A stretch of 64,000 nucleotides of DNA from Micromonospora eburnea (GCF_900090225.1 NZ_FMHY01000002.1:2170001-2234000), one strand, 5' to 3'; counted from the stretch's first letter, positions 1-9,800 are shown. The notes: generated by a model from the sequence alone, not told the origin. Made by a program: numbers and translations.

Positions 1-454
1 GACCGCAGACGTTATCGGTATAGCGCTAATCATTTCGGCTCCAGCGCTCGCCGCAACCGCCGGCCCCGCCTTCGGCATGCGCACTCTCTATGTTACGGCA
101 GCCAACCCGTCCGCATCAGAGCTTAGGGCGGCGCAGTATATGCTGGACCGTGGAGCATCGAGGGTCATTCTTCGCGATCCCGTGGGTACAAGGGCGGGTG
201 GCATGACTAGCGATCTGCTGGTGGATGGTGTCAATTGGGACGTCTATACGCCGACAAGTGGGACAGTTAAAAGCATTCTGAGCAAGGTGGCCAAAAAGCA
301 TGATCAGGTGCATGGGGGCGGCGTCATTGTTGATCTTGCCGAAGTGGATTTGTCGGCGGAGCAGTTCGGCGACAATGCGTTGATCCGAGTGAAGGGCTTC
401 ATTCGAAGCTGGGGTGGGCAACCCATGCGTGGCGTGGAATTCATAGGAGGATAG
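1..454 (+). CDS. C-terminal part of a polymorphic toxin, CdiA-type tRNase domain (5' end outside window)
   Basis: The frame is open from base 2, so the start lies upstream; about 150 residues are visible. An Ala-rich hydrophobic stretch (visible residues 4-25) is followed by a globular C-terminal domain. Its blocks SASELRAAQYMLDRG, SDLLVDG, DVYTPTSG, a Lys-rich helix and GGVIVDL resemble the CdiA C-terminal tRNA nuclease fold used by contact-dependent and other polymorphic toxins, where the DVYTP-type strand belongs to the nuclease core. The family call rests on this pattern, not on a search. The stop codon is 2 bases before the next start, the usual toxin-immunity arrangement. The delivery domains lie outside the window, so the secretion route cannot be read. 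A different nuclease of the same fold is possible. Confidence 0.6.
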   Translation, partial: TADVIGIALIISAPALAATAGPAFGMRTLYVTAANPSASELRAAQYMLDRGASRVILRDPVGTRAGGMTSDLLVDGVNWDVYTPTSGTVKSILSKVAKKHDQVHGGGVIVDLAEVDLSAEQFGDNALIRVKGFIRSWGGQPMRGVEFIGG

Positions 455-456
455 CA

Positions 457-699
457 TTGGCTAAAATGATCTGCGTCTGCGGGGCGACTCTTAGGGACGA
501 CGACCCCGATAACAGCTTTCTATTGCTGTCGCATCGCGAATTCGACGTCGAGCTTGATAGCGTGCACCTGTTGGGCTTGGCGAGAAGAGTAATTCACTGT
601 TCGACGTGTCGGCGGCTGTGGGTTTTTTGGAAAGACGGAGAAAGGGCAACGGAATATCTGGTTAGCCCGGGGTCGCCGGGCTTCCCCGACCCCCGTTAA
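457..699 (+). CDS. Probable immunity protein with zinc-ribbon cysteines
   Basis: This 80-residue protein directly follows the toxin end. The TTG start is chosen because AGGAGG at 445-450 sits 6 bases upstream; the ATG at 466 is the alternative. It has a CVC pair near the N-terminus and a CSTC pair near residue 49, an arrangement that could hold zinc. I do not recognise a named immunity family. The role is inferred from its size and from its position immediately behind a toxin C-terminus. It is probably cytoplasmic, since no signal or membrane segment is visible. Confidence 0.55.
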   Translation: MAKMICVCGATLRDDDPDNSFLLLSHREFDVELDSVHLLGLARRVIHCSTCRRLWVFWKDGERATEYLVSPGSPGFPDPR

Positions 700-701
700 C
701 C

Positions 702-887
702 TCAATGCCGCTTGGTTAACCCGAGTTCCGCAGTTCGTAGGAACACGAGCGTGATCAGTTTCGTGTCGCTGCTGGTCACGGGCCCGTGGACGACTTTCGG
801 CCGGCCTGCGGGCTCGAAAGCGTAGTAACACGACCAGAGATTCGTATCTTGTGCAGCCAAGGATGTCGTGGTTTTGTTCGTAGTCAT
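702..887 (-). CDS. Possible small hypothetical protein (61 aa)
   Basis: This minus-strand frame runs from an ATG at 887 and gives a plausible globular composition, with G/C-rich third positions mainly in its second half. No Shine-Dalgarno is visible and I recognise no family. It lies between the immunity gene and IS debris, so it may be the tail of an older broken gene. Confidence 0.22.
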   Translation of the reverse strand: MTTNKTTTSLAAQDTNLWSCYYAFEPAGRPKVVHGPVTSSDTKLITLVFLRTAELGLTKRH

Positions 888-997
888 GTATCTGCGGTTC
901 ACGTCGCGGACGAACGCCGACGGCAGCGTCAGGGCCCCGGCAAAGTCGTGATGGTGTCTGGCTTGATGTGGTTGGTGTAGCGCCCTTGCTGGTGGTA

Positions 998-1081
998 GCA
1001 GGGCGGGCATGACCGGTTCAGATGATCATCAAGGTTCTCTACACCTTGTTGATCGTCCGAAGTGAGTCATGCCCGCCCTGC
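998..1081. repeat. 84-bp nested inverted repeat at the ISAs1 remnant end
   Basis: A perfect 16-bp arm at 998-1013 pairs with 1066-1081. Inside it, 1021-1035 pairs with 1045-1059 at 13 of 15 positions, so the whole segment can fold into a long interrupted hairpin. The right arm contains the ATG of the transposase remnant that follows. It may be a terminal or regulatory structure of that element, or two element ends brought head to head. Confidence 0.55.
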
Positions 1082-1179
1082 CATCATCGCTGATCTCGTC
1101 TGTGTGCGCCGCACCGGCTGCCCAGGGTCGGGTAGCCGGAGGGAGTTTCACCCTCCGGCTCCCACAGATCCCGGCGTGA
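1069..1179 (+). pseudogene. ISAs1-family transposase, N-terminal remnant
   Basis: The 36-residue frame begins MPALPSSLI, the characteristic opening of actinobacterial ISAs1 transposases. It diverges and stops at 1177-1179, so more than 300 residues are missing. The IS3-like element inserted just downstream may have removed the rest. The call rests on the N-terminal signature only. Confidence 0.5.
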
Positions 1180-1199
1180 CAGTCTCCTGTCACCGTGTG

Positions 1200-2383
1200 G
1201 GGTTCCAAAACGTCGTCACTGCGGTTAACCTGCGCCGATCTGGTGCCCGGCCGCATCGTCGGGCATGATCTTGATCTATGGCGGCTCGGCTGTTGTACCA
1301 CGTGTTCTGCCGTGTCTGCGGCTGGCTGGCGCTAACCACGTCCACCAGCGCGGCCAAGGATGTGGAGATCCTCGTCCTGCGGCACGAGAACGCCGTCCTG
1401 CGCCGGCAGCGCCCGAAGCCGCGACTGGACTGGGCCGACCGCGCCGTGCTCGCCGCCCTGATCCGGCTGCTGCCTCGGACGTTGAAGGCGCACCGCCTGG
1501 TCACCCCGGCCACGGCGCTGGCCTGGCATCGGCGACTGATCGCCCGCCGCTGGACGTACCCGCGCCGTCAGGGCCACCCGCCCGCCGACGTCGCGGTTGC
1601 CCGGCTGGTCGAGCGGATGGCCCGTGACAATCCCGGCTGGGGCTACCAGCGAATCCGGGGTGAATTGCTCGGCCTGGGCCACGACATCGGCGCGTCCACG
1701 ATCCGGCGGATCCTCAAGCGGGCCGGCATACCGCCGGCACCGCAGCGCCGCGATCACACCACCTGGCGCCGGTTCCTGCACACGCAGGCCTCGACGATCC
1801 TGGCGTGCGACTTCTTCCACGTCGACTGTGCTGTCACGCTGCGGCGCCTGTACGTGTTCTTCGTGATGGAAGTCGGAAGCCGCTACGTGCACGTCCTGGG
1901 CGTGACGGCGAACCCGGACGGGGCGTGGACGTTGCAGCAGGCCCGCAACCTGCTCATGGAACTGGGCGAGCGGGCCGGCCGGTTTAGGTACCTGATCCGC
2001 GACCGGGCCGGGCAGTTCACCGCCGCGTTCGACGCGGTCCTGGCCGATGAGGGCATCACCGCCTGCAAGATCCCACCGCGCAGTCCCCGGGCCAACGCGT
2101 ACGCGGAGCGGTTCGTGCGCACCGTCCGCGAGGAGGTCACCGACCGGATGCTGATCACCGGCGAGCGACACCTGCGCCAAATGATGGGCCGCTACGCCCG
2201 CCACTACAACGGCCGCCGCCCGCACCGGTCGCTGCAGCTGCGACCGCCACGCTCCGATCGGCCCGTCGTCGACCTCACCCTAGAGCGGATCAAACGACGA
2301 CCCGCGCTTGGTGGCTTGATCAACGAGTACGAGCGGGCTGCGTAAAAGGCCAGCTCAGCGCCCGTGAAGGGGTTTTGGAACCC
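1200..2383 (+). mobile_element. IS3-like insertion sequence (integrase-core transposase)
   Basis: A 12-bp perfect inverted repeat (gggttccaaaac) defines the ends at 1200-1211 and 2372-2383. It holds one transposase gene. No clear target duplication is seen, so a deletion may have accompanied or followed insertion. The right end sits directly against kinase coding sequence, which it truncates. Confidence 0.8.
1278..2345 (+). CDS. Transposase with rve integrase core (DDE)
   Basis: The 355-residue protein has an N-terminal basic/helical region, an HTH-like segment (GWGYQRIRGEL, near residue 120), then a retroviral-type integrase core. Candidate catalytic residues are the Asp in LACDFFHVD, the Asp in IRDRAGQF and the Glu in YAERFVRT. 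It ends with the conserved HYNGRRPHRSL motif. It cuts and joins the ends of its own element. The length is normal and the frame intact, so the element could be active. Assignment between IS3 and related integrase-core groups is uncertain. Confidence 0.85.
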   Translation: MAARLLYHVFCRVCGWLALTTSTSAAKDVEILVLRHENAVLRRQRPKPRLDWADRAVLAALIRLLPRTLKAHRLVTPATALAWHRRLIARRWTYPRRQGHPPADVAVARLVERMARDNPGWGYQRIRGELLGLGHDIGASTIRRILKRAGIPPAPQRRDHTTWRRFLHTQASTILACDFFHVDCAVTLRRLYVFFVMEVGSRYVHVLGVTANPDGAWTLQQARNLLMELGERAGRFRYLIRDRAGQFTAAFDAVLADEGITACKIPPRSPRANAYAERFVRTVREEVTDRMLITGERHLRQMMGRYARHYNGRRPHRSLQLRPPRSDRPVVDLTLERIKRRPALGGLINEYERAA

Positions 2384-3374
2384 TACAGGCTACATGGCGC
2401 CGGAGCAGGCCCGTCCTGGGGGTGGCCTCGATGTCCGGGCCGACGTGTACGCGATCGGGGCGCTGATCTACCACATGCTCACCGGCAGGGCTCCCGGTAC
2501 CGCGGAATACGGCCTCGTTGGATCCGTCCCCTCCCGGCCGGCACTCCGGCCGTCGAAGCTCAGGCCCGGCATACCGACGTACGTCGACGAGGTCGTACTC
2601 CGGGCGCTTCATCGCGATCCGCACCGACGTTGGGCATCCGCCGCGGCCTTCGCCGAAGCACTCGACAATACCGTCGGCATAGCACGGGCGCGAGACCAGG
2701 TCAGGGCTCACCGGTGGCGTCGACGTGCCCTCCGGGTGCCGGCAAGCGTGGTCACGATCGTCGCCGCCGCGCTTGCCCTGTCCGGTTCTGCCGGCCCCGT
2801 AGGAGCTGTCGCTCCTGGCTGGGTACGGGTGAGCGACACTTCGGGCATGCTCTCGATCGCGGTGCCCGACGGCTGGGCGAAGCAGCTGAAGGACACGGGC
2901 TGGAATCCGGCGACGGTACGCCTCGCGCCGGGCCAGGCGCCCGGTCTCCTGGTCGGGCCGGATCTCAGCGCGTGGCCGGACCCAGGCAGCGGGGTGCCCG
3001 GCGTGTTCGCCGGCGCCAGCAGGTCGCTCGGTGCGGGGCAGGCAGCTCCGGCGCTGCCAGCCCACAACGGATGCACCCCGCACCCGGCACGTCCGGTTGC
3101 CGTTGGCGGCCTGACGGGCTGGGTACGGGGATGGGCCGGGTGCCACGGTACGTCGATCTCGTTCAGCGAGGTTCTTCTGGCTCCAGCGCACAACGGCTAT
3201 GGCGTATACATCCAGATCAAGCAGGTGGACCAGATCGAACGGACCGACCAGATCCTGGACAGCCTGCGCGTGAAAGACTCGCTCGCGCCGCAAGCCACCG
3301 GTTCCGGGACCGTGATTCAGCGTTCGGCGCCTGACCGACCATCCTTGGCGGCGACGCCACCGCAGGACAACTGA
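2384..3374 (+). pseudogene. Serine/threonine protein kinase, 5'-truncated by an IS
   Basis: The frame entering from the IS reads TGYMAPEQARPG, the APE motif of kinase subdomain VIII. Subdomain IX (DVRADVYAIGALIYHML) and subdomain XI (ALHRDPHRRW) follow, then a membrane segment near 2740-2810 and an external domain of about 180 residues. The glycine loop, the invariant Lys, the HRD and DFG motifs and the start are missing and are not found upstream of the IS. It is therefore a dead receptor-type kinase. It ends tail to tail with the lipoprotein gene, with no bases between the two stop codons. Confidence 0.8.
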
Positions 3375-4070
3375 TCAGAACCGTTCCCACGGGCCATACA
3401 TGCCGGCCAGCCGGTACCGTCGGGTCTCCGTCCTACCGTCTAACCGCTTGACGGTGGTCACGACCGTTTGCTTCTCGATCCGGTACGAGGTGAACGTCAT
3501 TACCTTGTCTCCGGCCGCGCTGGAAGGGTCGCCCTTGATGACGGGCCGCGCCTCCCGGGTCGTCCCGTCGAATCCGACCTGGATCGGAACGAGCGCCTGC
3601 TGCCTTGCGGCACCAGGGTTGCCGAGTTCGACGAGCACGAGCGCATCCTCCCGGGCCGGCGCGTTCGCGGGTTCTTCGACGAGGAACTCCCCATAGACCG
3701 GCCGTGCCCCACCTGGGAGCATCCGGCAGGGGATGTCGAGGCCGTTCGAACCCTCGCGGAACCGTACGACATCGTCCGCCCCACCACAGAACGTCAACCC
3801 TTTCACAGCGACATTGCGCCAGTCGGTTTTGCGGATCTCGCTCTGCTCGTCACCCCGGGACGTCCCCGTCGTCGCCCCAACTGGCGCAGTCGACGTGGCT
3901 GGTGTGGTCGGTTCAGCCAGCGCCGTCGACGGTACGGCGGAAGGCGTGCCGCTGCCGATCGGCGCAGGCGAACCGGCGGGCGCCGCATCTCCCGGACGTC
4001 GTTCCGGCGAGGTACATGCGGCAGTGACGGTAAAAGCAAGGACGAGGACCAACAGGGACTTGGTACGCAT
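3375..4070 (-). CDS. Putative secreted lipoprotein
   Basis: This 231-residue protein starts at ATG 4070 with GGAAGG 6 bases upstream. It has a short basic N-terminus, a hydrophobic stretch and a lipobox (TAAC, Cys19), then a low-complexity Pro/Ala/Thr/Ser linker to about residue 75 and a globular domain of about 155 residues. Lipid anchoring on the outer face of the membrane is predicted. I recognise no catalytic motif. The head-on kinase gene next to it may once have been functionally linked, as kinases with extracellular sensor domains often sit beside secreted proteins. Confidence 0.7.
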   Translation of the reverse strand: MRTKSLLVLVLAFTVTAACTSPERRPGDAAPAGSPAPIGSGTPSAVPSTALAEPTTPATSTAPVGATTGTSRGDEQSEIRKTDWRNVAVKGLTFCGGADDVVRFREGSNGLDIPCRMLPGGARPVYGEFLVEEPANAPAREDALVLVELGNPGAARQQALVPIQVGFDGTTREARPVIKGDPSSAAGDKVMTFTSYRIEKQTVVTTVKRLDGRTETRRYRLAGMYGPWERF

Positions 4071-4276
4071 ACAGACCTTCCATTCGTGAAGAGTGGCTGT
4101 CCCGAGTTGAGATGCGCTGTTCTCGGCTCCAGTTCACGCGGAAGTGTCAGGTTGCCGACCTGCGGTTCGCTGACCTGATCCACGCCAGCACGCTGTCATG
4201 CCGCGAGATGGGCGCCGCCTCGCTCTCCGATCGCTGGGCTCGGTAGGGCGGCGCGCGCCCGTGGCTCCCCTCTGTG

Positions 4277-5476
4277 TCAAGACACCGCCGGGAGGAGAGT
4301 TCTATCCTGGGTTTCGGCGGGTCCGGGAAGTGACTTCTCCGAAGAGCCGGCTGGGGGATGCAAGTCGGTCACGCTGGAGTCAGTGGTCGTTCCCCGTTGT
4401 CCTCCCGGGCCCGCCGCCGCGGCTGTGGCGTCGTTGATCATGCATCGGTAGACGATGTCGGACAGGCGCCGTTTCAGCGCGCGCATGGCTTCCATCGATG
4501 TCTTGCCGGCGGCTTTCTTCCGGTCGAAGTAGGCGCGGCCTTCGGTGGGGTTGCGCAGCTGGACGGTGGCCATGATGTGCAGGACCCGGTTGATCTGCCG
4601 GTTGCCGGCTCGGGAAAGCCGGTGGCGTACCTGCTCGCCGGAGGATGCGTCGATGGGGGCGGTGCCGTTCCAGGAGGCGAAGTGGGCCCGGTTGGGGAAG
4701 CGGGTGATGTCTGCGACCTCGACCAGCAGCCGGGCGGCGCCGGATGGTCCGATGCCGTGCAGGTCCATCAGGGTGGTGCCGGTGGAGGCGACCAGTTCGG
4801 TCAGTTCCTTGTCGGCTTCCTTGGAGCGTCGGTAGACCCGTTCGAGGTCGGCGATCAGTTCCGCGGCGACCCGGCGTCGGGCCTTGCCGACCGCGTCACG
4901 GGGCCGGACCGTGGCCAGTAGTGCCTTGGCCTGGGCGGCGGACAGACTCTTCTTCGCCCCACCCGGTATGAGTTCGAGGAGCAGTTGGTGCAGCTGGGAG
5001 ACCATGCGGGTGTGGTCCTCGCCGAGGGAGCGGCGCCGGTCGACCAGGATCCGCAACAGCGCCAGCTGCTCATCGTTGACCAGCGGGCGTAGCCCGGTCA
5101 TGCGGGTGCCGACCAGCGCGATGGAGTGGGCGTCGGTGGCGTCGGTCTTGCGGCCCTGCCCGGTGGCGAACACTCGCGCCCTGGCGGACAACTTCGGTGG
5201 CACGTCGACGACCTGCTCGTCGTCGGCCAGCAGCCGGTTGGCGATGTGCCGGCCGATGCCCTGGCAGCCCTCGATCGCCCACATCCGGTGCGGCCACTGC
5301 CTGGCGTACTTCCTCATCGCCGCGTAGCCGTCCCGGCCGGTGTCGAACCGGCCGCCGCCGACGACGGTCTCGTCGCTGGTCATGACCTCGATCGTGGCAG
5401 AGCGCTTGTGCGGGTCCATCCCGATGACCACACGATCTGACGTGACACTCAACGCGTCCTCCGATGCTCGATCCAT
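4277..5476 (-). CDS. IS110 transposase (DEDD recombinase), copy 1
   Basis: The 399-residue protein has an N-terminal RuvC-like DEDD domain: Asp in VVIGMDPHKRS, Glu in WAIEGCQG, and the Asp pair in GRKTDATDAHS. A coiled-coil region follows, then a C-terminal Transposase_20 domain (HGIGPSGAARLL) with the candidate nucleophilic Ser in the segment TAPIDASSG. These recombinases work with a bridge RNA transcribed from their own element. The start is ATG; copy 2 has GTG at the same place. It differs from copy 2 at about eight residues, including M/V in PHRMWAIEG and T/K in ELTELVAS. Confidence 0.93.
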   Translation of the reverse strand: MDRASEDALSVTSDRVVIGMDPHKRSATIEVMTSDETVVGGGRFDTGRDGYAAMRKYARQWPHRMWAIEGCQGIGRHIANRLLADDEQVVDVPPKLSARARVFATGQGRKTDATDAHSIALVGTRMTGLRPLVNDEQLALLRILVDRRRSLGEDHTRMVSQLHQLLLELIPGGAKKSLSAAQAKALLATVRPRDAVGKARRRVAAELIADLERVYRRSKEADKELTELVASTGTTLMDLHGIGPSGAARLLVEVADITRFPNRAHFASWNGTAPIDASSGEQVRHRLSRAGNRQINRVLHIMATVQLRNPTEGRAYFDRKKAAGKTSMEAMRALKRRLSDIVYRCMINDATAAAAGPGGQRGTTTDSSVTDLHPPAGSSEKSLPGPAETQDRTLLPAVS

Positions 5477-5484
5477 CTCGGTTG

Positions 5485-5640
5485 TCGAGCCGGGAGGGCA
5501 ACGCTACTTCGAGCCGAGCAAACCCCTCTTGAGCCTCTCCCCGCCCTGGGGCGACGCCCGGGCCGCGCAGGCCAGATGAGAGCCACACGACCAGCGTGGG
5601 CAGCCGAAATGAGAGCGACAGCCCGGGCGCCTCGACCGAA
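5485..5640 (-). ncRNA. Candidate bridge RNA of IS110 copy 1
   Basis: This is the leader upstream of the transposase. It is the same as the copy 2 RNA except for one base seen by eye, at 5609. Reading the minus strand, the left target guide is CTCATTTCGGC, against the target CTCATCTCGGC: 10 of 11 positions identical, and the mismatch would be a G-U wobble. The loop is closed by the stem CGCCCGGGC/GCCCGGGCG. The RNA ends are estimates. Confidence 0.65.
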
Positions 5641-5780
5641 GCCTGGCCGGGCCACGGTCGCAGGTCAATGAAACAAGTAGCCGAGATGAGTGCGTTGGCA
5701 TTGCGGTCTCAGATGACTCGTCCCGCGTCGGTGCCTGCCGCAGTTGCCGGATGCCGCTGTCCGCCTGGTTTGGGGTTGCG

Positions 5781-6782
5781 TCATGGTGCGGATGGGCGGG
5801 CTGCCCATTTCGGGACCCAGACGTCACCGGGCTGGTGGCGGTGCGGTGCCGAGCGGATGTAGCTCCGTAGCATGGCCAGTGCCGGGTGTGGGTTGTCGCG
5901 GTGCCAGATGAGGTAGTGCGGGTATACCGGGGTCGGGTTGAGGATAGGGATGCGGCGCAGGTCGTAGTTCGCCGGCCACAGCATGCGGGTGAGCTTGCCG
6001 ACCAGGGAGGCCAGTGTCGGCGATTCGGCCAGCACGTCCAGCAGGTGGTCGGTGCCGAAGTTGGGGCCGATCCGCTCGATCGTGAGTCCGAATTCGGCGC
6101 CCAGGTCGTCGTAGTAGGCGGCCCATTCGGTGCCGGGGGCGATGCCGGGGATCCAGATCCGTTGGCCAGTCAGGTCGGCCATGGTGATGTGGCTGGCGGC
6201 GGCGAGCGGGTGCCCCGGTCCGGTCAGCAGTTGGTGTGGATCGTCCAGCACCCGGGCCGCCCGGATGCCCGCTGGCAGTTCCCGCACCGGCACGGTGACC
6301 GCCCGGAATGTGGCATCGATCGTCCCGGCTTCGACGGCGGCGATCGCGGCGGCCGCGTCCGACTCGACCAGGGTCACCACGTCGAGCTCGGTCTCCGGAT
6401 GTACCTGGTGGAAGTCGCGCAACAGGCCGGCCGGACCGATCCTTCGGTTCAGTACGTCCACTCGCAGTGCCCGGCGGCCCGGTCGGACGGAGCTCACCGC
6501 GCGCTCGGCCAGCTGGATCATTGCGCGCGCGTGTGGGAGGAATGCCTGCCCGTCGATGGTGAGTGCGGCGCCTCGCGGCGTACGCGTGAACAAGCGCACT
6601 CTGAGAACGTGTTCCAGCGCCGCGACGCGCTTGGACACGGCCTGTTGGCTGATGCCGAGCCGGGCCGCCGCCTCGCCGAAGTAGCGGTCGTCGGTGACCG
6701 CCAGGAAGGCCCGAACGGAGCCTAGATCGAGACCTTCGACAACCTCTGGTTGTGAATCGTCCGCGTGTCGGTTGTTGGACAC
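5781..6782 (-). CDS. LysR-family transcriptional regulator
   Basis: The 333-residue form assumes the GTG start at 6782; longer frames would overlap the divergent polymerase gene. The N-terminal winged HTH (LGSVRAFLAVTDDRYFGEAAARLGISQQAVSKRV, given here only for position: about residues 20-53) precedes a LysR substrate-binding domain in the rest of the chain. It is transcribed divergently from dnaE with about 58 bp between the starts, so it could act on that interval. The inducer is unknown. LysR proteins usually control a neighbouring divergent gene, but a polymerase would be an unusual target. Confidence 0.85.
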   Translation of the reverse strand: MSNNRHADDSQPEVVEGLDLGSVRAFLAVTDDRYFGEAAARLGISQQAVSKRVAALEHVLRVRLFTRTPRGAALTIDGQAFLPHARAMIQLAERAVSSVRPGRRALRVDVLNRRIGPAGLLRDFHQVHPETELDVVTLVESDAAAAIAAVEAGTIDATFRAVTVPVRELPAGIRAARVLDDPHQLLTGPGHPLAAASHITMADLTGQRIWIPGIAPGTEWAAYYDDLGAEFGLTIERIGPNFGTDHLLDVLAESPTLASLVGKLTRMLWPANYDLRRIPILNPTPVYPHYLIWHRDNPHPALAMLRSYIRSAPHRHQPGDVWVPKWAARPSAP

Positions 6783-6840
6783 CTTTGCCCCCGCCCTGCT
6801 CGAATACCTGCTCTCGGGAAGTCTACAACCGGAGGATGTG

Positions 6841-9800
6841 GTGGACTCTTTTGTGCATCTCCACGTGCACACCGACTACAGCATGCTGGACGGCGCCGCC
6901 AAAGTCGCCCCGCTGACTGCCGAGGTGGCGCGGCTGGGGATGCCTGCGGTGGCGATGAGCGACCACGGCAACGTGCACGGGGCGTACGAGTTCTTCCACG
7001 CCGCCCGCAAGGCCGGCGTCAAGCCGATCATCGGCATCGAGGCGTACCTGGCACCCGGCAACCGTCATGACCGCCGTCCCGTGTTCTTCAGTGACAACGT
7101 GGCGTTGCGGAAGTCTGACGACGAGACCGGCGCGGGCGGTGACGTCTCCGGCCGCGGCCTTTACACGCATCTGACCATGTGGGCGGCCGACGCCCGCGGC
7201 CTTGCCAACCTGTTCCGGTTGCAGTCACGGGCCTGGCTGGAAGGCCACATCCAGAAGTACCCGCGGATGGACGACGAGTTGCTCGCCGAACATGGGGCCG
7301 GGCTGATAGCCACCACCGGGTGCCCGTCCGGTGAGGTGCAAACACGGCTCCGGCTCGGCCAGTACGACCAGGCGGTCGAGGCGGCGGCGCGCTACCGAGA
7401 CATCTTCGGCGCGGACAACTACTTCCTCGAGCTGATGGATCATGGGCTACCGATCGAGCGCCGGGTCCGCGACGATCTGCTCCGCCTCGGCCGTCATCTG
7501 GGTCTTCCGCCGCTGGCCACCAACGATTCGCATTACGTCACCGAGGACCAGGCGGCCGCGCACGACGCGCTGCTCTGCGTCGGCACCGGCAAGCGGCTGG
7601 CCGACACCGGCAGGTTCCGGTTCGGCGGCAGCGGCTACTACCTGAAATCCGCCGCGCAGATGCGCGCCCTCTGGGACGACGAGGTCCCCGGCGCGTGCGA
7701 CAACACGCTGCTGGTGGCCGACCGGATCGGAGCCTACGACGAGATTTTCGCCCACCGCGACCTGATGCCCCGCTTCCCCGTTCCCGAGGGCGAGACCGAG
7801 TCCAGCTGGCTGCGCGCCGAGACCCTGCGCGGGGCCCGGCAACGATACGGCGAGATGCCGCCGCCCGAGGTACTCGCCCGGATCGACCACGAGCTGTCAG
7901 TGATCGACACCATGGGCTTTCCCGGCTACTTCCTGGTGGTAGCCGACATCTGCGCATACGCCCGGAAACAGGGCATTGGGCTCGGCCCCGGCCGGGGCTC
8001 GGCGACCGGCTCGATCGTCGCCTACTGCACCGGGATCACCCAGCTCGACCCGATCGAGCACAAGCTGATCTTCGAGCGGTTCCTCAACCCCGAGCGGATC
8101 TCCATGCCGGACGTCGACCTGGACTTCGACGACCGCCGGCGCGACGAGATGATCGAGTACGTCACCCGGCGCTACGGCGATGACCGGGTCTGCCAGATCG
8201 TCACGTTCGGCACGATCAAGGCCAAGGCGGCGGTGAAGGACGCCTGTCGGGTGCTGGGTCTGCCGTACGCGCTGGGCGACCGCATCACCAAGGCGTTCCC
8301 GCCAGCGGACGGCGGCAAGGAGATCCCGCTCGCGGCGATCCACGACGGCGGCCACCCACGCCACGGCGAGGCCGCCGAACTGCGGCGCATGTACGAGCAG
8401 GAGCCGGACGTACGCCTGGTGCTGGACAACGCGGCAGGCCTGGAAGGGCTCACCCGCGGGACCGGCATCCACGCGGCCGGGGTGATCCTCTCGGCGGAGC
8501 CGCTGCTGGACGTGATCCCGCTGGTCCGGCCCAAAGCCGCAGGCCCGGTGATCACCGGGTTCCCGTTCACGCAGGCCGAGGAGATGGGCCTGCTCAAAAT
8601 GGACTTCCTGGGCCTTCGGAACCTCACCGTCATCGGCGACGCCATCGCCAACGTGCGCGCCAACAAGGGCATCGACATCGACATCCTGCAGGTGCCGCTG
8701 GACGACGCGAAGACGTACGAGCTGCTGGCCCGCGGCGACACGCTCGGCGTCTTCCAGCTCGACAGCGGCGGTATGCGCGCCCTGCTGCGGCTGATGCAGC
8801 CCACCACGTTCACCGACATCGCCGCTGTCAACGCGCTCTACCGGCCCGGCCCGATGGAGATGAACGCGCACACCAACTACGCGCTGCGCAAGACCGGCAA
8901 GCAACCGGTCGAGCCGATCCACCCTGAGCTCGCCGACGCCCTTGAACCGATCCTCGGCGACACCTATCACCTGGTCGTCTTCCAAGAGCAGGTGATGGCG
9001 ATCGCGCAGCAGCTAGCCGGCTACTCGCTGGGCGCCGCCGACAACCTGCGCCGGGCGATGGGCAAGAAAAAGAAAGAAGTGCTGGACGCCGAGTGGGACC
9101 GGTTCGCCGCAGGCATGTGCGAGCGTGGCTTCTCGCCGGCGGCGACCCGAGCGATCTGGGACGTGCTGGTCCCGTTCAGCGGCTACGGATTCAACAAGTC
9201 ACACACCGCGGGGTACGGCCTGGTGTCGTACTGGACCGCTTATCTCAAGGCCAACCACCCCAGCGAGTACCTCGCCGCACTGCTCACCTCAGTCGGCGAC
9301 GACAAGGACAAGCTCGCCATCTACCTTGCCGACTGCCGCCGTCTCGGCATCGCCGTGATGCCACCGGACGTCAACGAGAGCCGCCTCGACTTCGCCGCGG
9401 TCGGCACCGGCATCCGCTTCGGCATGGGCGCGGTCCGCAACGTCGGTGCCAGCGTGGTCGAGGCGATCGTCGCCGCCCGCGAGTCGCGCGGCAAGTTCAC
9501 CGACTTCGCGGACTTCCTCGCCAAGGTGCCGCCCGTGGTGTGCCAGAAACGGGTGATCGAATCGCTCGCCAAGGCCGGCGCGTTCGACGGGCTCGGCCAC
9601 CACCGCAAGGGCCTGGTCGCCGTCCACGAGCAGGCCGTCGACGCGGTCATCGGCGTCAAGCGCAACCAGGCCCTCGGCCAGGAGCCCCTCTTCGGCGACC
9701 TGGGCGGCGCCAGCGTCGCAGTGACCATTCCCGAGGGGGAGTGGGACCGGTCCACCCTGCTTGCGTACGAGCGAGAGATGCTCGGCCTCTTCGTCTCCGG

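Larger units (their letters stand above)
4264..5681 (-). mobile_element. IS110-family element, copy 1 (minus orientation)
   Basis: It shares 1424 bp (4262-5685 with 15027-16450, inverted) with copy 2. Comparison with the guide RNA places the GC core dinucleotides at 4264-4265 and 5680-5681, so the CTCG and CA outside the cores belong to the target. The pre-insertion site reads, in element orientation, CTCAT-CTCG-GC-CA. There are no terminal inverted repeats, as is normal for this family. The leader before the start codon is nearly identical to that of copy 2, while the gene has more differences. Confidence 0.85.

Noticed and set aside
1332..2225. Long minus-strand frame opposite the IS3-like transposase, and similar long frames opposite dnaE, the LuxR gene and the subtilase
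   Set aside because: These are mirror frames produced by high GC content. They lack ribosome sites and family signatures and lie wholly inside strong genes.
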